From the NCBI GenBank assembly GCA_026707905.1, contig JAPOVY010000105.1, positions 1-33,491 of the forward strand: DNA of 33,491 nucleotides. The letters are read 5' to 3'. Both the position numbers and the translations under genes were made by a program. Shown in pieces: positions 1-8,348 of this stretch. Within the stretch, counting starts at the first letter, position 1, and every line of letters begins with the position of its first letter. A model generated the notes under the pieces. That model had not been told where the DNA came from. It ran no database searches and saw only the letters and a program-made list of their open reading frames with translations. Source of the stretch: Gammaproteobacteria bacterium (GTDB taxonomy: Bacteria; Pseudomonadota; Gammaproteobacteria; Pseudomonadales; Azotimanducaceae).

Positions 1-1252
1 GATACGTTGTAAGAAATTCACCAATCTCAGAAATCGCATACTCAAGTTCATCTCGTGGTGGAAGGAAAACCACCCTAAAGTGGTCGGGGTCGGGGTAGTT
101 AAACGCCGTTCCCTGCACAATCAGAATATGACGGTCGTGAAGAAGGTCGAAGACAAACTGCTCGTCGTCAAAAACGTTGAATTTCTTGACGTCAATCTTT
201 GGGAATAAATAAAGCGCACCTTTCGGTTTTACGCAGCTTACGCCTTCAATGGCGGTGAGACCTTCCCATGCACGATTCCGCTGCTCGTAGAGATCGCCAT
301 CAGGTTGTGTCAACGCGTGAATGGATTGATAGCCGCTCAACGCGGATTCGATCCCATGCTGGGAAGGAACATTCGCGCAGAGCCGCATCGCAGCTAGAAC
401 ATTAAGTCCTTCAATGTAATCGCGGGCGAGGTGTTTCGGTCCTGATACGATCATCCAGCCGGATCTAAATCCAGCCGCACGGTACGTCTTTGAGAGACCG
501 TCAAAGGTGAGAACAAGGACATCCTCGTCGATCGAACCACATGGGATGTACTTCGCATCGTCGTACGTAATTTTTGAGTAAATCTCGTCGGCTAACACGA
601 TCAACCCATGTTGGCGTGCCCAATCCATCATGTCTTCAAGAAGCGTGCGGGTATATACCGCACCGGTTGGATTGTTCGGATTGATTACCACTATGGCGAC
701 GGTTCGATTGGTCGTCTTGTTGCGAATGTCTACCATATCTGGCTGCCATTCGGCGTCTTCGTCGCACCGGTAATGAACCGGTACACCACCGGCCAGCCTT
801 ACTGCAGCTGACCAGAGCGGATAGTCCGGTGTTGGGATTAACACTTCATCGCCAGTATTGAGCAAACCTTGCATCGACATAACGATGAGCTCGCTGACTC
901 CATTTCCTAAGTAAACATCTTCAATGCCGACGTCTGGAATACCTATCCGAGCCGCTTCTCTTTCAATCGCCGCACGCGCCGAATCGATGCCCTTCGCATC
1001 TGCGTAGCCTTGCGACGCACCTAAGTTCTGCGCCACTGCACGAGCGACGCCTTCCGGTGTTAAGAAACCAAATGGCGCGGGATTACCTATATTAAGTTTG
1101 AGAATGGTTGTGCCGGCGTCTTCGATACGCTTCGCTTCATCCATGACAGGACCGCGAATGTCGTAGCAAACATCGGCTAACTTCGTAGATTTACTGTAAT
1201 GGCGTACAGGATCTTTTGATAGGACCAGTTCGGGTCGTGGGTTTGGTTTCAC
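1..1252 (-). CDS. alaA: Alanine-synthesising aminotransferase (AlaA-type), 3' end just cut off
   Basis: I translated this gene directly from the minus strand. It is a fold-type I PLP aminotransferase closely resembling E. coli AlaA, the glutamate-pyruvate transaminase that makes alanine in the cytoplasm. Family marks include [11 protein letters not shown] (about residues 53-63), GNGVSELIV (117-124), [10 protein letters not shown] (191-200), the DEIY segment (222-225), and [15 protein letters not shown], whose K255 should be the PLP lysine. RLCANVP and the VQGTAFN segment near the C-terminus also match. About 417 residues are present, and by comparison with AlaA only a few C-terminal residues lie beyond position 1. 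The start is GTG at 1252: a TGA lies two codons upstream in frame, and the next ATG lies inside the conserved domain. The N-terminus is about 20 residues longer than that of AlaA. A 5-codon ORF overlaps this start (see 1249-1266). The gene is divergent from msrB. Confidence 0.93.
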   Translation of the reverse strand, partial: MKPNPRPELVLSKDPVRHYSKSTKLADVCYDIRGPVMDEAKRIEDAGTTILKLNIGNPAPFGFLTPEGVARAVAQNLGASQGYADAKGIDSARAAIEREAARIGIPDVGIEDVYLGNGVSELIVMSMQGLLNTGDEVLIPTPDYPLWSAAVRLAGGVPVHYRCDEDAEWQPDMVDIRNKTTNRTVAIVVINPNNPTGAVYTRTLLEDMMDWARQHGLIVLADEIYSKITYDDAKYIPCGSIDEDVLVLTFDGLSKTYRAAGFRSGWMIVSGPKHLARDYIEGLNVLAAMRLCANVPSQHGIESALSGYQSIHALTQPDGDLYEQRNRAWEGLTAIEGVSCVKPKGALYLFPKIDVKKFNVFDDEQFVFDLLHDRHILIVQGTAFNYPDPDHFRVVFLPPRDELEYAISEIGEFLTTY

Positions 1253-1266
1253 TGCCTGTCAACCAT
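1249..1266 (-). promoter_or_regulatory. Possible 5-codon leader ORF overlapping the alaA start
   Basis: Reading the minus strand, GAAGGG is followed five bases later by ATG, then the codons for MVDRQ, then TGA. The TGA shares four bases (GTGA) with the GTG start of alaA. The Shine-Dalgarno-like motif is better placed for this ATG than for the alaA GTG, so ribosomes could load here and re-initiate at alaA. A sequencing or natural frameshift joining the two frames would give the same picture. Only the sequence supports this; no conservation was checked. Confidence 0.35.
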
Positions 1267-1315
1267 TGCGTCCCTTCGTAAAATTCGACTACTTCGCGCC
1301 CGGAAAATTCTATCA

Positions 1316-1744
1316 ATGCAAGATACCAAGAAGCCGAAAGTAAACAAAACAGAAGACGAGTGGCGCGCAGAGTTATCAGACTACGAGTATCAAATCACGC
1401 GTCAAGCGGCGACCGAACCACCGTTTACAGGAGAATACACGAACACCAAGACGCAAGGCACTTACGTTTGTCGTTGCTGCGGTGAACCACTGTTTTCATC
1501 TGATACGAAATATGACTCAGGATCTGGGTGGCCTAGTTTCTACGAGCCCGTGGACTACGAAAATGTTGAAACCAAGATAGACCGAAGTCACTTCATGATT
1601 CGTACTGAAGCGATGTGTTCCAACTGTGACGCGCATCTTGGACATGTGTTCCCGGACGGACCGATGCCTACAGGTCAACGGTGGTGTATTAACTCTGCAT
1701 CATTGAAGTTGAAAGAAACACCAACCAAGTCCCGAGCCGACTAG
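1316..1744 (+). CDS. msrB: Peptide-methionine (R)-S-oxide reductase MsrB
   Basis: This 142-residue protein is a full-length MsrB, which reduces the R epimer of methionine sulfoxide in oxidised proteins. Two CxxC pairs, C52/C55 (in [10 protein letters not shown]) and C101/C104 (in [12 protein letters not shown]), form the structural zinc site. The catalytic cysteine is C124 in [10 protein letters not shown]. The fold marker [11 protein letters not shown] (residues 68-78) is intact. No signal peptide is visible, so it should act in the cytoplasm. The ATG at 1316 lies 11 bases after a weak GGA. The gene stands alone, 63 bp from the divergent alaA. The resolving cysteine of some MsrB proteins was not located with certainty. 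Confidence 0.97.
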   Translation: MQDTKKPKVNKTEDEWRAELSDYEYQITRQAATEPPFTGEYTNTKTQGTYVCRCCGEPLFSSDTKYDSGSGWPSFYEPVDYENVETKIDRSHFMIRTEAMCSNCDAHLGHVFPDGPMPTGQRWCINSASLKLKETPTKSRAD

Positions 1745-2042
1745 CCTTGCTATTTCCGAAAGGTGTTTTCGCACGAGCGAAGCAGAACCACGACCCTATA
1801 GTCTGGTTTAGTGATGCGACTACTTCGCGAATTTAGTTCAGTTCCTGAGAGTATTCCTCGATAAATCGACTCGCTTCGCTTCTAGGGAACGTAGTCGAAA
1901 CTTGACCGACGTTCAAAAGCAATTGCGAAGTAACGATTGATTTGAGGGTTTCGTCGCCTAATTACGAGTTTTGCTGGCTATTAATCCGAGCGTTTCGCCA
2001 CGGTCCTGATCGTTTAAGTACATTTCCACATCACTCTTGTAT
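1745..2042. other. Intergenic stretch without a recognisable gene
   Basis: About 300 bases between msrB and the DUF4143 ATPase operator. I see no ORF with coding character, no tRNA fold and no clear terminator (no GC-rich stem followed by a T run). A short inverted pair (TCGACT / AGTCGA) near 1866-1898 is too weak to call. The 3' part becomes AT-rich as it runs into the palindromic element at 2043-2095. Confidence 0.6.
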
Positions 2043-2095
2043 TATCAAATAGTTAAACTATTTGATAGTTAATTATCAAATAGTTTAACTATTTG
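2043..2095. promoter_or_regulatory. Nested palindromic element (likely operator) before the DUF4143 ATPase
   Basis: Two AT-rich palindromes lie side by side. The first, 2043-2067, is perfect: 12-bp arms (TATCAAATAGTT / AACTATTTGATA) around a central A. The second, 2077-2095, has 9-bp arms (CAAATAGTT / AACTATTTG) around a central T. The two units are also exact inverted copies of each other: 2046-2067 is the reverse complement of 2074-2095, with a 6-base spacer GTTAAT. The element ends 8 bases before the ATG at 2104, where a ribosome binding site would sit, so it could be a protein-binding operator, an RNA hairpin, or both. The downstream protein has a winged-helix-like segment, which makes autoregulation a reasonable inference. 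Confidence 0.75.
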
Positions 2096-2103
2096 TCGGT
2101 GAA

Positions 2104-3258
2104 ATGCCATTCAGTTACAAGCGACGATTGGAAATCGACCTACCGCAACGTCAGTCAGCGTTTCTATGGGGACCTCGCCAATCGGGCAAAACAAGCTACT
2201 TGAAATCAAATTTCGGAGATTCCGTCTACTTTGACTTGTTGAATTTCGCAGAGGTCGACCGGTTCACTTTACGACCAACGGCACTCGGTGACACGCTGGC
2301 AGAACTACCGGAAGGGAAACTGAGATACCCCATCATCATTGACGAGATTCAGAATGTGCCGCGTCTGTTGAACGAAGTGCATCGATTAATCGAAACAAGA
2401 GGATTGTCTTTCATTCTCTGTGGTTCAAGTGCGCGGAAGCTCAAACGACCTGGTGTGAATCTTCTAGGTGGGAGAGCGTGGAGATTCAACATGTTTCCTC
2501 TTTCGAAGACGGAAATTCCTGATTTTGACCTACTACGTGCAATCAACCATGGTCTTCTGCCACGCCACTATATTGAACGCGATCCTTGGAACCTCGATAG
2601 CTATCTGAACGACTATTTGGAGACTGAAATCTACAACGAAGCGTACGTGAGAGACGTCGTCGCGTTTACTCGGTTCTTCAAAGCGTTATCGTACTGCCAT
2701 GGTGAACTATTGAATTTCAATGGTATTGCCCAAGATTGTGGTGTACATCACCATACCGCTCGGAGCTATTTTCAGATTTTGGTGGATACGCTGGTTGGCT
2801 ATCTCATCTATCCCTTCACGAGAAGTACAGGGCGTCAAACGATTTTGCGTGCACCGAAGTTCTACCTGTTTGATGTAGGCGTTGCGGGGAGGATATGTGA
2901 TCGAACCGTTTCATCGGCTGCGGGAAACGAGTTCGGTAGAGCGTTTGAGCACTACATTCTCATGGAGATATGGATGGCACGTAGTCTCTTGGAGAGGCGA
3001 TTCCAAATCCAATATTGGCGCACAAAGTCAGGCTATGAGGTTGACTTTATCTTAGGTGACGGTGAAGTTGCGATCGAAGTGAAGTCGCGAGTGCGTCGAC
3101 AGCGCGATTTGAGACCTATCAATGCTTTTATTAACGACTATAAACCAAAACGTGCTATTGTTGTTGTTGCGGAAAACGAGGCACGAAGAATCGGTAACGT
3201 CGAAGTCTTACCTTATGGTGAGTTTATCGCGGAGCTTCAAGCGGGAGATCTGATTTAG
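2104..3258 (+). CDS. AAA-family ATPase with C-terminal DUF4143 domain
   Basis: This 384-residue protein has the layout of the widespread but poorly understood AAA_14/DUF4143 ATPases. Residues 23-30 (GPRQSGKT) are the Walker A motif, IIIDEI at 77-82 is Walker B, and FILCGSSARK around 103-112 is the sensor-1 region. Residues about 200-237 look like a winged helix (ELLNFNGIAQDCGVHHHTAR onward). The C-terminal part carries a PD-(D/E)xK nuclease-like pattern: D314 in GYEVDFIL, then E325 and K327 in AIEVKS. All key residues appear intact, so it is not a decayed copy. It is a single gene preceded by a nested palindrome and convergent with the GGT-family gene. The ATG has no clear Shine-Dalgarno. The biological role is unknown; such genes are often spread by horizontal transfer, which here is inference. 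Confidence 0.88.
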   Translation: MPFSYKRRLEIDLPQRQSAFLWGPRQSGKTSYLKSNFGDSVYFDLLNFAEVDRFTLRPTALGDTLAELPEGKLRYPIIIDEIQNVPRLLNEVHRLIETRGLSFILCGSSARKLKRPGVNLLGGRAWRFNMFPLSKTEIPDFDLLRAINHGLLPRHYIERDPWNLDSYLNDYLETEIYNEAYVRDVVAFTRFFKALSYCHGELLNFNGIAQDCGVHHHTARSYFQILVDTLVGYLIYPFTRSTGRQTILRAPKFYLFDVGVAGRICDRTVSSAAGNEFGRAFEHYILMEIWMARSLLERRFQIQYWRTKSGYEVDFILGDGEVAIEVKSRVRRQRDLRPINAFINDYKPKRAIVVVAENEARRIGNVEVLPYGEFIAELQAGDLI

Positions 3259-3317
3259 CTCAGATCGAACCTTGAATTCAAGACGACAGAGTGCACGTAT
3301 ACAGCGTTGAACTATTA

Positions 3318-4916
3318 CTAGAACCCTAAGGCACAACCTTCTTTTCGGTGATCCGACGCAGCGCAATAGCCGTCTTCCAATCGACAGATCATCTGTGCAC
3401 CGCCAAACCGGTGTTCCTCCGCTTCAATTGAAACACTGTGACCGCGATCGTGAATTTCCCTTGCTACTGAAGGATCCACACCTCGTTCTAAAACTACATC
3501 AAAATCTTGTGTGACGTGCCATCTCGGGGCATCGGATGCCGTTTGTGGATTTTGATGGTGGTCATACATGCGACTCACCATTTGCACGTGACCTTGATGC
3601 TGCATGTGTCCGCCCATAACGCCAAAAGCAGCGAGAGGCGCGTTATTCAGGTCTGTCACGAACCCTGGAATGATGGTATGGAACGGACGTTTTCTGCTGC
3701 CGACCTGATTGGGGTGGTTTTCAGTGAGTACGAATCCAGCTCCTCGGTTCTGCATCGCGATCCCCGTTCCGTCGATAACGATGCCAGAGCCGAAGCCCAT
3801 GTAATTCGATTGAATATACGAAACCATGATTCCAGACTCGTCGGCAGCGGCGAGGTACACCGTATCGTTGCTGACGGGTAGAGCCAAGGGAGGCAAATCC
3901 GCCGCTTTCGTTCGAATCGTTTTCGCTGCCCGTCTTAGTGATCCTTCATCCAATAAATCGTTTATCGCAACGAATTGGTCCATCGCATCTAAATCGGCGA
4001 TGTGATCGAACGCGGCGCGGATCGCGATCTTCATTGCTTCAATCTGAAGATGCATCCAATCTGCTGAATCAGGTTGCTTAGAGGCAACATCCGTGTGCCT
4101 CAAGATGCCGAGTGCGATGAGTGCAGCCAATCCCTGGCCACTCGGTGGCAGCTCGTGTAGGCGTACTTCGTGATAGTCGACCGAAAGCGGCGCTTGCCAA
4201 ATCCCACAATGTTCGTCCAAGTCTTTTAAGGTAATGCAACCGCCTTCTGCTATGGACTGTTCAACGATCGTTTGTGCTAGTGCCCCTCGATAAAAAGACT
4301 CACCTTTCGTATCGGCAATGTCTCGAAGCGTCTCAGCTAGCTCGGAACGAACGTACAGTTCTCCCGTGTTTGGTGCTCGCCCGCCGACACAAAAGTGTCG
4401 CTGGAATGGCGCAAATTCGCTGAAGACCTCAGCGCTTCTTTCCCACAGCGGCGCGGTCTTGTGACCGACATGGAATCCTTTATCCGCATATACAATCGCC
4501 GATTCGAACAGTGCGTCGAATGGTGCAACGCCGAATCGTTCGTGAAGATCAACCCAAGTCTGGACGGCGCCAGGTACCGTAACGGTTTCCCAACCTTGGG
4601 TCGGCATTTCCTCGTATCGCTCGAATCGCGAAGGACTCCATGCTGAAGGGGAACGACCCGATCCCGTGTAGCCGTGTAGTCGATCGCCATCGAAAACCTG
4701 TGCAACCGCGTCGCTGCCGATACCGTTGTTACATGGCTCGACGACGGTTAACGTAATCGCAGCAGCAAGGATCGCGTCGACGGCGTTGCCGCCCTTCTGG
4801 AGCATGCGAATCCCTGCTTGAGAAGCAAGCGGTTGCGAAGTCGCCACCACATTACGTGCAATGACAGGCGCTCGCTTCGAGGCGTATGGGAAGTCCCAAC
4901 TAAATGGCGTGGCCAC
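3318..4916 (-). CDS. Gamma-glutamyltransferase-family hydrolase (YwrD-like)
   Basis: This 532-residue Ntn-hydrolase belongs to the gamma-glutamyltranspeptidase family, in which a precursor cleaves itself and the new N-terminal threonine attacks gamma-glutamyl or related amide bonds. The large-subunit start GGNAVDAILAA (42-52), the LPPSGQG loop (256-262), the likely nucleophile T352 in SNDTVYLAA, and the small-subunit motifs NYMGFGSGIV and MGGHMQHQGHVQ are present. There is no signal peptide, unlike periplasmic GGT of E. coli, so it resembles cytoplasmic YwrD-type members whose substrates are mostly unknown. The start is GTG at 4916, with no strong Shine-Dalgarno. It is followed convergently by the DUF4143 gene, with 59 bp between the two stops. 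It is read in the same direction as the crotonase gene upstream, across a 124-bp gap. Confidence 0.92.
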   Translation of the reverse strand: MATPFSWDFPYASKRAPVIARNVVATSQPLASQAGIRMLQKGGNAVDAILAAAITLTVVEPCNNGIGSDAVAQVFDGDRLHGYTGSGRSPSAWSPSRFERYEEMPTQGWETVTVPGAVQTWVDLHERFGVAPFDALFESAIVYADKGFHVGHKTAPLWERSAEVFSEFAPFQRHFCVGGRAPNTGELYVRSELAETLRDIADTKGESFYRGALAQTIVEQSIAEGGCITLKDLDEHCGIWQAPLSVDYHEVRLHELPPSGQGLAALIALGILRHTDVASKQPDSADWMHLQIEAMKIAIRAAFDHIADLDAMDQFVAINDLLDEGSLRRAAKTIRTKAADLPPLALPVSNDTVYLAAADESGIMVSYIQSNYMGFGSGIVIDGTGIAMQNRGAGFVLTENHPNQVGSRKRPFHTIIPGFVTDLNNAPLAAFGVMGGHMQHQGHVQMVSRMYDHHQNPQTASDAPRWHVTQDFDVVLERGVDPSVAREIHDRGHSVSIEAEEHRFGGAQMICRLEDGYCAASDHRKEGCALGF

Positions 4917-5040
4917 TGCTTTACGTTACCAAACCGTAATGCGAGCGTTCAAACTCACCAACGTGAGTTTGATTTCTTGTCGTCTACAGCGATGCCTTCA
5001 GGAGATTGTTCGTGCTCTGATCCGGCTGTCGGAATGCGTT

Positions 5041-5811
5041 CTACCGACCCTTCCAATTCGGCGGCCGCTTTTCAGAAAACGCACGCGGACCTTCAACAAA
5101 ATCCTCGCTACGTGAGAGTGTACGCACACTTTCGTATGGAACTTGCATAGATCCTTCAAGTGAATCCATCGAAAGACTCTGGTAGACGACATCCTTGCTT
5201 GCGCGAATCGACAACGGTGCACATTCCAAGATCATGTCGACCCACCGGTGGGTCTCTGCCATCAGCTCATCATGCGGAACCACTGCGTTGACAAAACCAA
5301 GTTGCAGGCCTTCCTCTGGTGATACGTGCCGCCCTGTTAGGATCATGCCGAGTGCACGTTTGACGCCGATTTGGCGCGGCAAACGCTGCAACCCACCGGC
5401 AAGAGCGGCCAGACCCACTTTGGGTTCCGGCAAAGCGAACACCGCACGATCGGACGCGATGATCAGATCGCAAGCTAATGCGATCTCGAATCCGCCTCCC
5501 ATAGATACGCCATTGACTGCAGCCACTACAGGTTTAGTTAGATCGAATCGAGATGTCAGTCCACCGAATCCTCGCGGCGTCGCGACGCGTTCGCCTCCTT
5601 CCGCTTGATAACGAAGATCGTTACCTGCACTGAAGCCTCGTCCTTCACCTGTGATGATTGCGACCCACATGTCGTCATCAGCAGCGAAGGCATCGAATAC
5701 CTCACCGAGTTCCGCATTGGCAGGTGGATGTAAAGCGTTGAGTCGCTCCGGTCGGTTAATCGTGACGGTGAAGATGTGGTCTTTTTGGTCGACCTTGCAG
5801 AATTCGGTCAT
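5041..5811 (-). CDS. Enoyl-CoA hydratase/isomerase family protein, CaiD-like
   Basis: This 256-residue crotonase-fold protein should act on an acyl-CoA thioester in the cytoplasm. The oxyanion-hole segments GRGFSAGNDL (58-66) and GVSMGGGFEIAL (101-112) are intact. The two acidic residues of hydratases are E109 and E129 (in ALPEPKVGL). Overall it resembles E. coli carnitinyl-CoA dehydratase CaiD, including the GFGGLT segment, the AVNG segment and the end EGPRAFSEKRPPNWKGR. No other carnitine genes are nearby, so the substrate stays open. The ATG is preceded by AAGGA at a spacing of five bases. It is followed in the same direction by the GGT-family gene, and the symporter lies 66 bp upstream, also on the minus strand. 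Confidence 0.92.
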   Translation of the reverse strand: MTEFCKVDQKDHIFTVTINRPERLNALHPPANAELGEVFDAFAADDDMWVAIITGEGRGFSAGNDLRYQAEGGERVATPRGFGGLTSRFDLTKPVVAAVNGVSMGGGFEIALACDLIIASDRAVFALPEPKVGLAALAGGLQRLPRQIGVKRALGMILTGRHVSPEEGLQLGFVNAVVPHDELMAETHRWVDMILECAPLSIRASKDVVYQSLSMDSLEGSMQVPYESVRTLSRSEDFVEGPRAFSEKRPPNWKGR

Positions 5812-5877
5812 AGGAATCCTTAGCGCGAGTTAATTAACGTGATGCGTCGTGATTTTATTGAGCGATACATGGACGAT

Positions 5878-7155
5878 TCAGGTGTTCACTGCCTCTTGAG
5901 TCGCTTCAGGTACATCGATCGTAACAGCGTCAGCCGGAACTTGCGAAAATCGATCGATGACGGTGCATCCAGCCAGATCGCCCTCAACGTTACATGCTGT
6001 TCGGATCATGTCCAACGGTCGTTCAACGATAAGCAAGATTCCGATTGCTTCGAGCGGTAATCCGACTGCAATCAAGACCATTTGCATTCCCACCATCGAG
6101 CCGCTTGGAATCCCTGGCGCACCGATCGAAGCCGCCATCGCAGCAAAGAAGATGATGACGATCTGTATCGCGCCAAGTTCGATACCGAACAGATAAGCAA
6201 TAAATACAGCCGCGATTCCTTCGAACAGTGCGCTACCGTCCATATTTGCGGTCGCACCAAACGGCACGACGAAACTGAACGTTGAGTTGCGAATTCCAAG
6301 ATTCTCTGCAGCCTGGAGCGTAACCGGTACAGTTGCCGCACTTGATGCTGTCGTGAATGCAACGACAAGCGGTCGAGCCGCGTGCTTGAAAAAAGTCGCC
6401 GGATGCGTGTTCCCAAGGAAGTACGCGAATGACGGTAACACGATGATGGCGTGAATCAGCGTCACGACGATTACCAGTAGAGAAAAGCTCAGTAACTGAA
6501 CAACCAGTGACATATCGGTCACGACTGAGAGCTGATAGACGATACCTAATACGCCAATAGGCACGGTCCAAATAATCCAACCGGTAATCTTGAAAAGGGC
6601 GTCAGTAATGGTCGCTATGCCGCGACGTACGCTTCCATCTTTTTCGGTGATAAGTAATAACGCAAGTCCAATGACGAGGGCGTTGACGACAATGGCGAGA
6701 ATATTGGTTTGTGCGAGCGCTGATATGGGGTTTATCAAGGTACTCTTGACAACACCTGCCAGTATTCCAGCGACACCGGCCGAGGAATCACCCAGTAGAT
6801 TGAGTTCGGTATCGGTCGTTGGTAACGTCGTTACGGCTTCTGTGTAGGTCCAAGGGTGGATTAGGAAAACGCTGATTAAGCCAAGGATGATTGCAATGCT
6901 GGTGGTCGAAAGGTAATACAGAATCGTCGTTCCACCGATGCGACCTAACTCGGCGGTATCGCCTAACCGTAGGATGCCAGAAACCAACGAAAAGAAAATT
7001 AGCGGTGCAACAATGGCACGAAGTGCTGAGAGAAAGATTGATTTCAGCAGCTCCGCCGTCTCGTTCAACCATGTAATGTCGCCAAATCCCATGGCGATCA
7101 ACCAGCCAAGGATTGCAGCTGCGACGACTGCAGGGAATAGCAAGCGATTGTCCAT
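5878..7155 (-). CDS. Dicarboxylate/amino acid:cation symporter (DAACS, GltP/DctA-type)
   Basis: This inner-membrane symporter takes up an acidic amino acid or C4-dicarboxylate with protons or sodium. I set the start at ATG 7155 (425 residues) because AGGAG lies five bases upstream; an upstream extension to 7239 adds an unsupported N-terminus. Marks of the family are the serine-rich hairpin-1 tip SSAATVP (271-277), the TM7 motif NMDGS (304-308), where most members have NMDGT, the hairpin-2 loop GAPGIPSGS (345-353), and TM8 with D382, R385 and N389. The arginine corresponds to the one that binds the side-chain carboxylate in glutamate and aspartate carriers, so an anionic substrate is likely. 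About eight transmembrane helices plus two hairpins are visible. The gene is divergent from apbE. Confidence 0.94.
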   Translation of the reverse strand: MDNRLLFPAVVAAAILGWLIAMGFGDITWLNETAELLKSIFLSALRAIVAPLIFFSLVSGILRLGDTAELGRIGGTTILYYLSTTSIAIILGLISVFLIHPWTYTEAVTTLPTTDTELNLLGDSSAGVAGILAGVVKSTLINPISALAQTNILAIVVNALVIGLALLLITEKDGSVRRGIATITDALFKITGWIIWTVPIGVLGIVYQLSVVTDMSLVVQLLSFSLLVIVVTLIHAIIVLPSFAYFLGNTHPATFFKHAARPLVVAFTTASSAATVPVTLQAAENLGIRNSTFSFVVPFGATANMDGSALFEGIAAVFIAYLFGIELGAIQIVIIFFAAMAASIGAPGIPSGSMVGMQMVLIAVGLPLEAIGILLIVERPLDMIRTACNVEGDLAGCTVIDRFSQVPADAVTIDVPEATQEAVNT

Positions 7156-7295
7156 AAATACTCCTTGGTTTAACGACGGGCTTGTATTTACGCGATGACC
7201 ACCGGTGAGCGACGTGCAATCATATGGACTGTTCTCCAAAGAACTAGGAAAACTGTCTTTGTGTATAGTTATTTTCTCGGAATAGCTCTATTAAC

Positions 7296-8318
7296 GTGAA
7301 GTTTTTCCGCACCATGAAGCACATGACTCAGACAGTGCTTGCCTTAGTCTTACTTGCGGTACTAGTGACCTCATGCGCACCTCGTGATAACCAGGTTATC
7401 ACAGGATCTACGATGGGAACTTACTTCCGAGTAGAGACGATTTGCGACCGATCGTTGGAAGAGGTCGCGATAACGCAAGAACTCGAGCGATTGACGTTGA
7501 TTTTTTCAACGTATCGAGACGATTCGGAAGTCTCTATCGTCAACGCCAATACAAGCGTTGAGTGGATACCGGTCTCGTCGGAATTTCTCAGTGTTACGTC
7601 GCATGCACGACGTATTTTTATTGCTAGCCAAGGTGCATTCGATCCAACTGTAGGAACATTCGTGGAGCGTTGGGGTTTTGGTACTACCACACCAACAGAC
7701 TTTCCGAGCTCTCATGAGATCGATGAGATTCGTATGCAGACCGGGTTCGGTCATATCGAAATTCGCGAAGTTCCCGCCGCCATCAAGAAAAACCTTGTCG
7801 ACGTACGCATTGATTACTCAGGCATAGCAAAAGGATTTGCGGTAGACGCTTTAGCTGATCGTACTTCCAGTTTAGGGTGCGAAGACTTCCTAATTGATAT
7901 TGGTGGCGAAGTGCGTGTGAGCGGTTTAAACCTTTCTGGCTCTTCGTGGCGGGTAGGGATCGAAAACCCGATCGAACCTGATGAGGTATTGGGTTATCTT
8001 GAGCTAAGTAGTGGCGCTATTGCCACCTCTGGGACGTATCGAAATATCAAGACCGTCGCCGGTGAACAATTAAGTCACTTGATTAATCCAATTAAAGGTA
8101 GGCCGGTCGATCACGAGCTGGTATTGGTATCTGTATACGCAGAAGAAGCAACGACGGCAGACGCATGGGCGACCGCGCTCGCTGTGAGTGGACTCGAAGC
8201 CAGCATGGAGTTAATTGATCGCTGGCGATTGTCGGCGCTGCTCGTCGAACGTACATCACTTGGTGAACTAAAAATGTATCGTTTCGGTGACTTTGAGACT
8301 GCGTTCGAAGAGATTTGA
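7296..8318 (+). CDS. apbE: FAD:protein FMN transferase ApbE (lipoprotein)
   Basis: ApbE attaches FMN from FAD to a threonine or serine of periplasmic target proteins, such as Rnf and Nqr subunits. The 340-residue protein starts with a lipoprotein signal ending at LVTSC, with C27 as the lipid anchor. The ApbE motifs follow in order: GSTMGTYF (37-44), DYSGIAKGFAVD (173-184), DFLIDIGGEVRVSG (197-210), AIATSGTYRN (241-250), HLINPIKGRP (261-270) and the Mg-binding TTADAWATAL segment (from about 286). The GTG at 7296 is the longest start. ATG at 7314 or 7323 would give a more typical short lipoprotein signal, and none has a clear Shine-Dalgarno. It lies 30 bp before lolC. No flavinylation target (SGAT or TGAT motif) was seen among the neighbours. 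Confidence 0.95.
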   Translation: MKFFRTMKHMTQTVLALVLLAVLVTSCAPRDNQVITGSTMGTYFRVETICDRSLEEVAITQELERLTLIFSTYRDDSEVSIVNANTSVEWIPVSSEFLSVTSHARRIFIASQGAFDPTVGTFVERWGFGTTTPTDFPSSHEIDEIRMQTGFGHIEIREVPAAIKKNLVDVRIDYSGIAKGFAVDALADRTSSLGCEDFLIDIGGEVRVSGLNLSGSSWRVGIENPIEPDEVLGYLELSSGAIATSGTYRNIKTVAGEQLSHLINPIKGRPVDHELVLVSVYAEEATTADAWATALAVSGLEASMELIDRWRLSALLVERTSLGELKMYRFGDFETAFEEI

Positions 8319-8348
8319 TGCGGTACGAACATCTACAATCGAATCGAA

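Noticed and set aside
1866-1898. TCGACT/AGTCGA inverted pair between msrB and the ATPase
   Set aside because: Six-base arms over a 21-base loop are too weak, and no T run or promoter accompanies them.
3507-3881. Plus-strand ORF opposite the GGT-family gene
   Set aside because: It is a shadow of a strongly conserved minus-strand gene, with no family likeness of its own.
7156-7239. N-terminal extension of the symporter to ATG 7239
   Set aside because: The ATG at 7155 has AGGAG at ideal spacing and begins at the normal family N-terminus.
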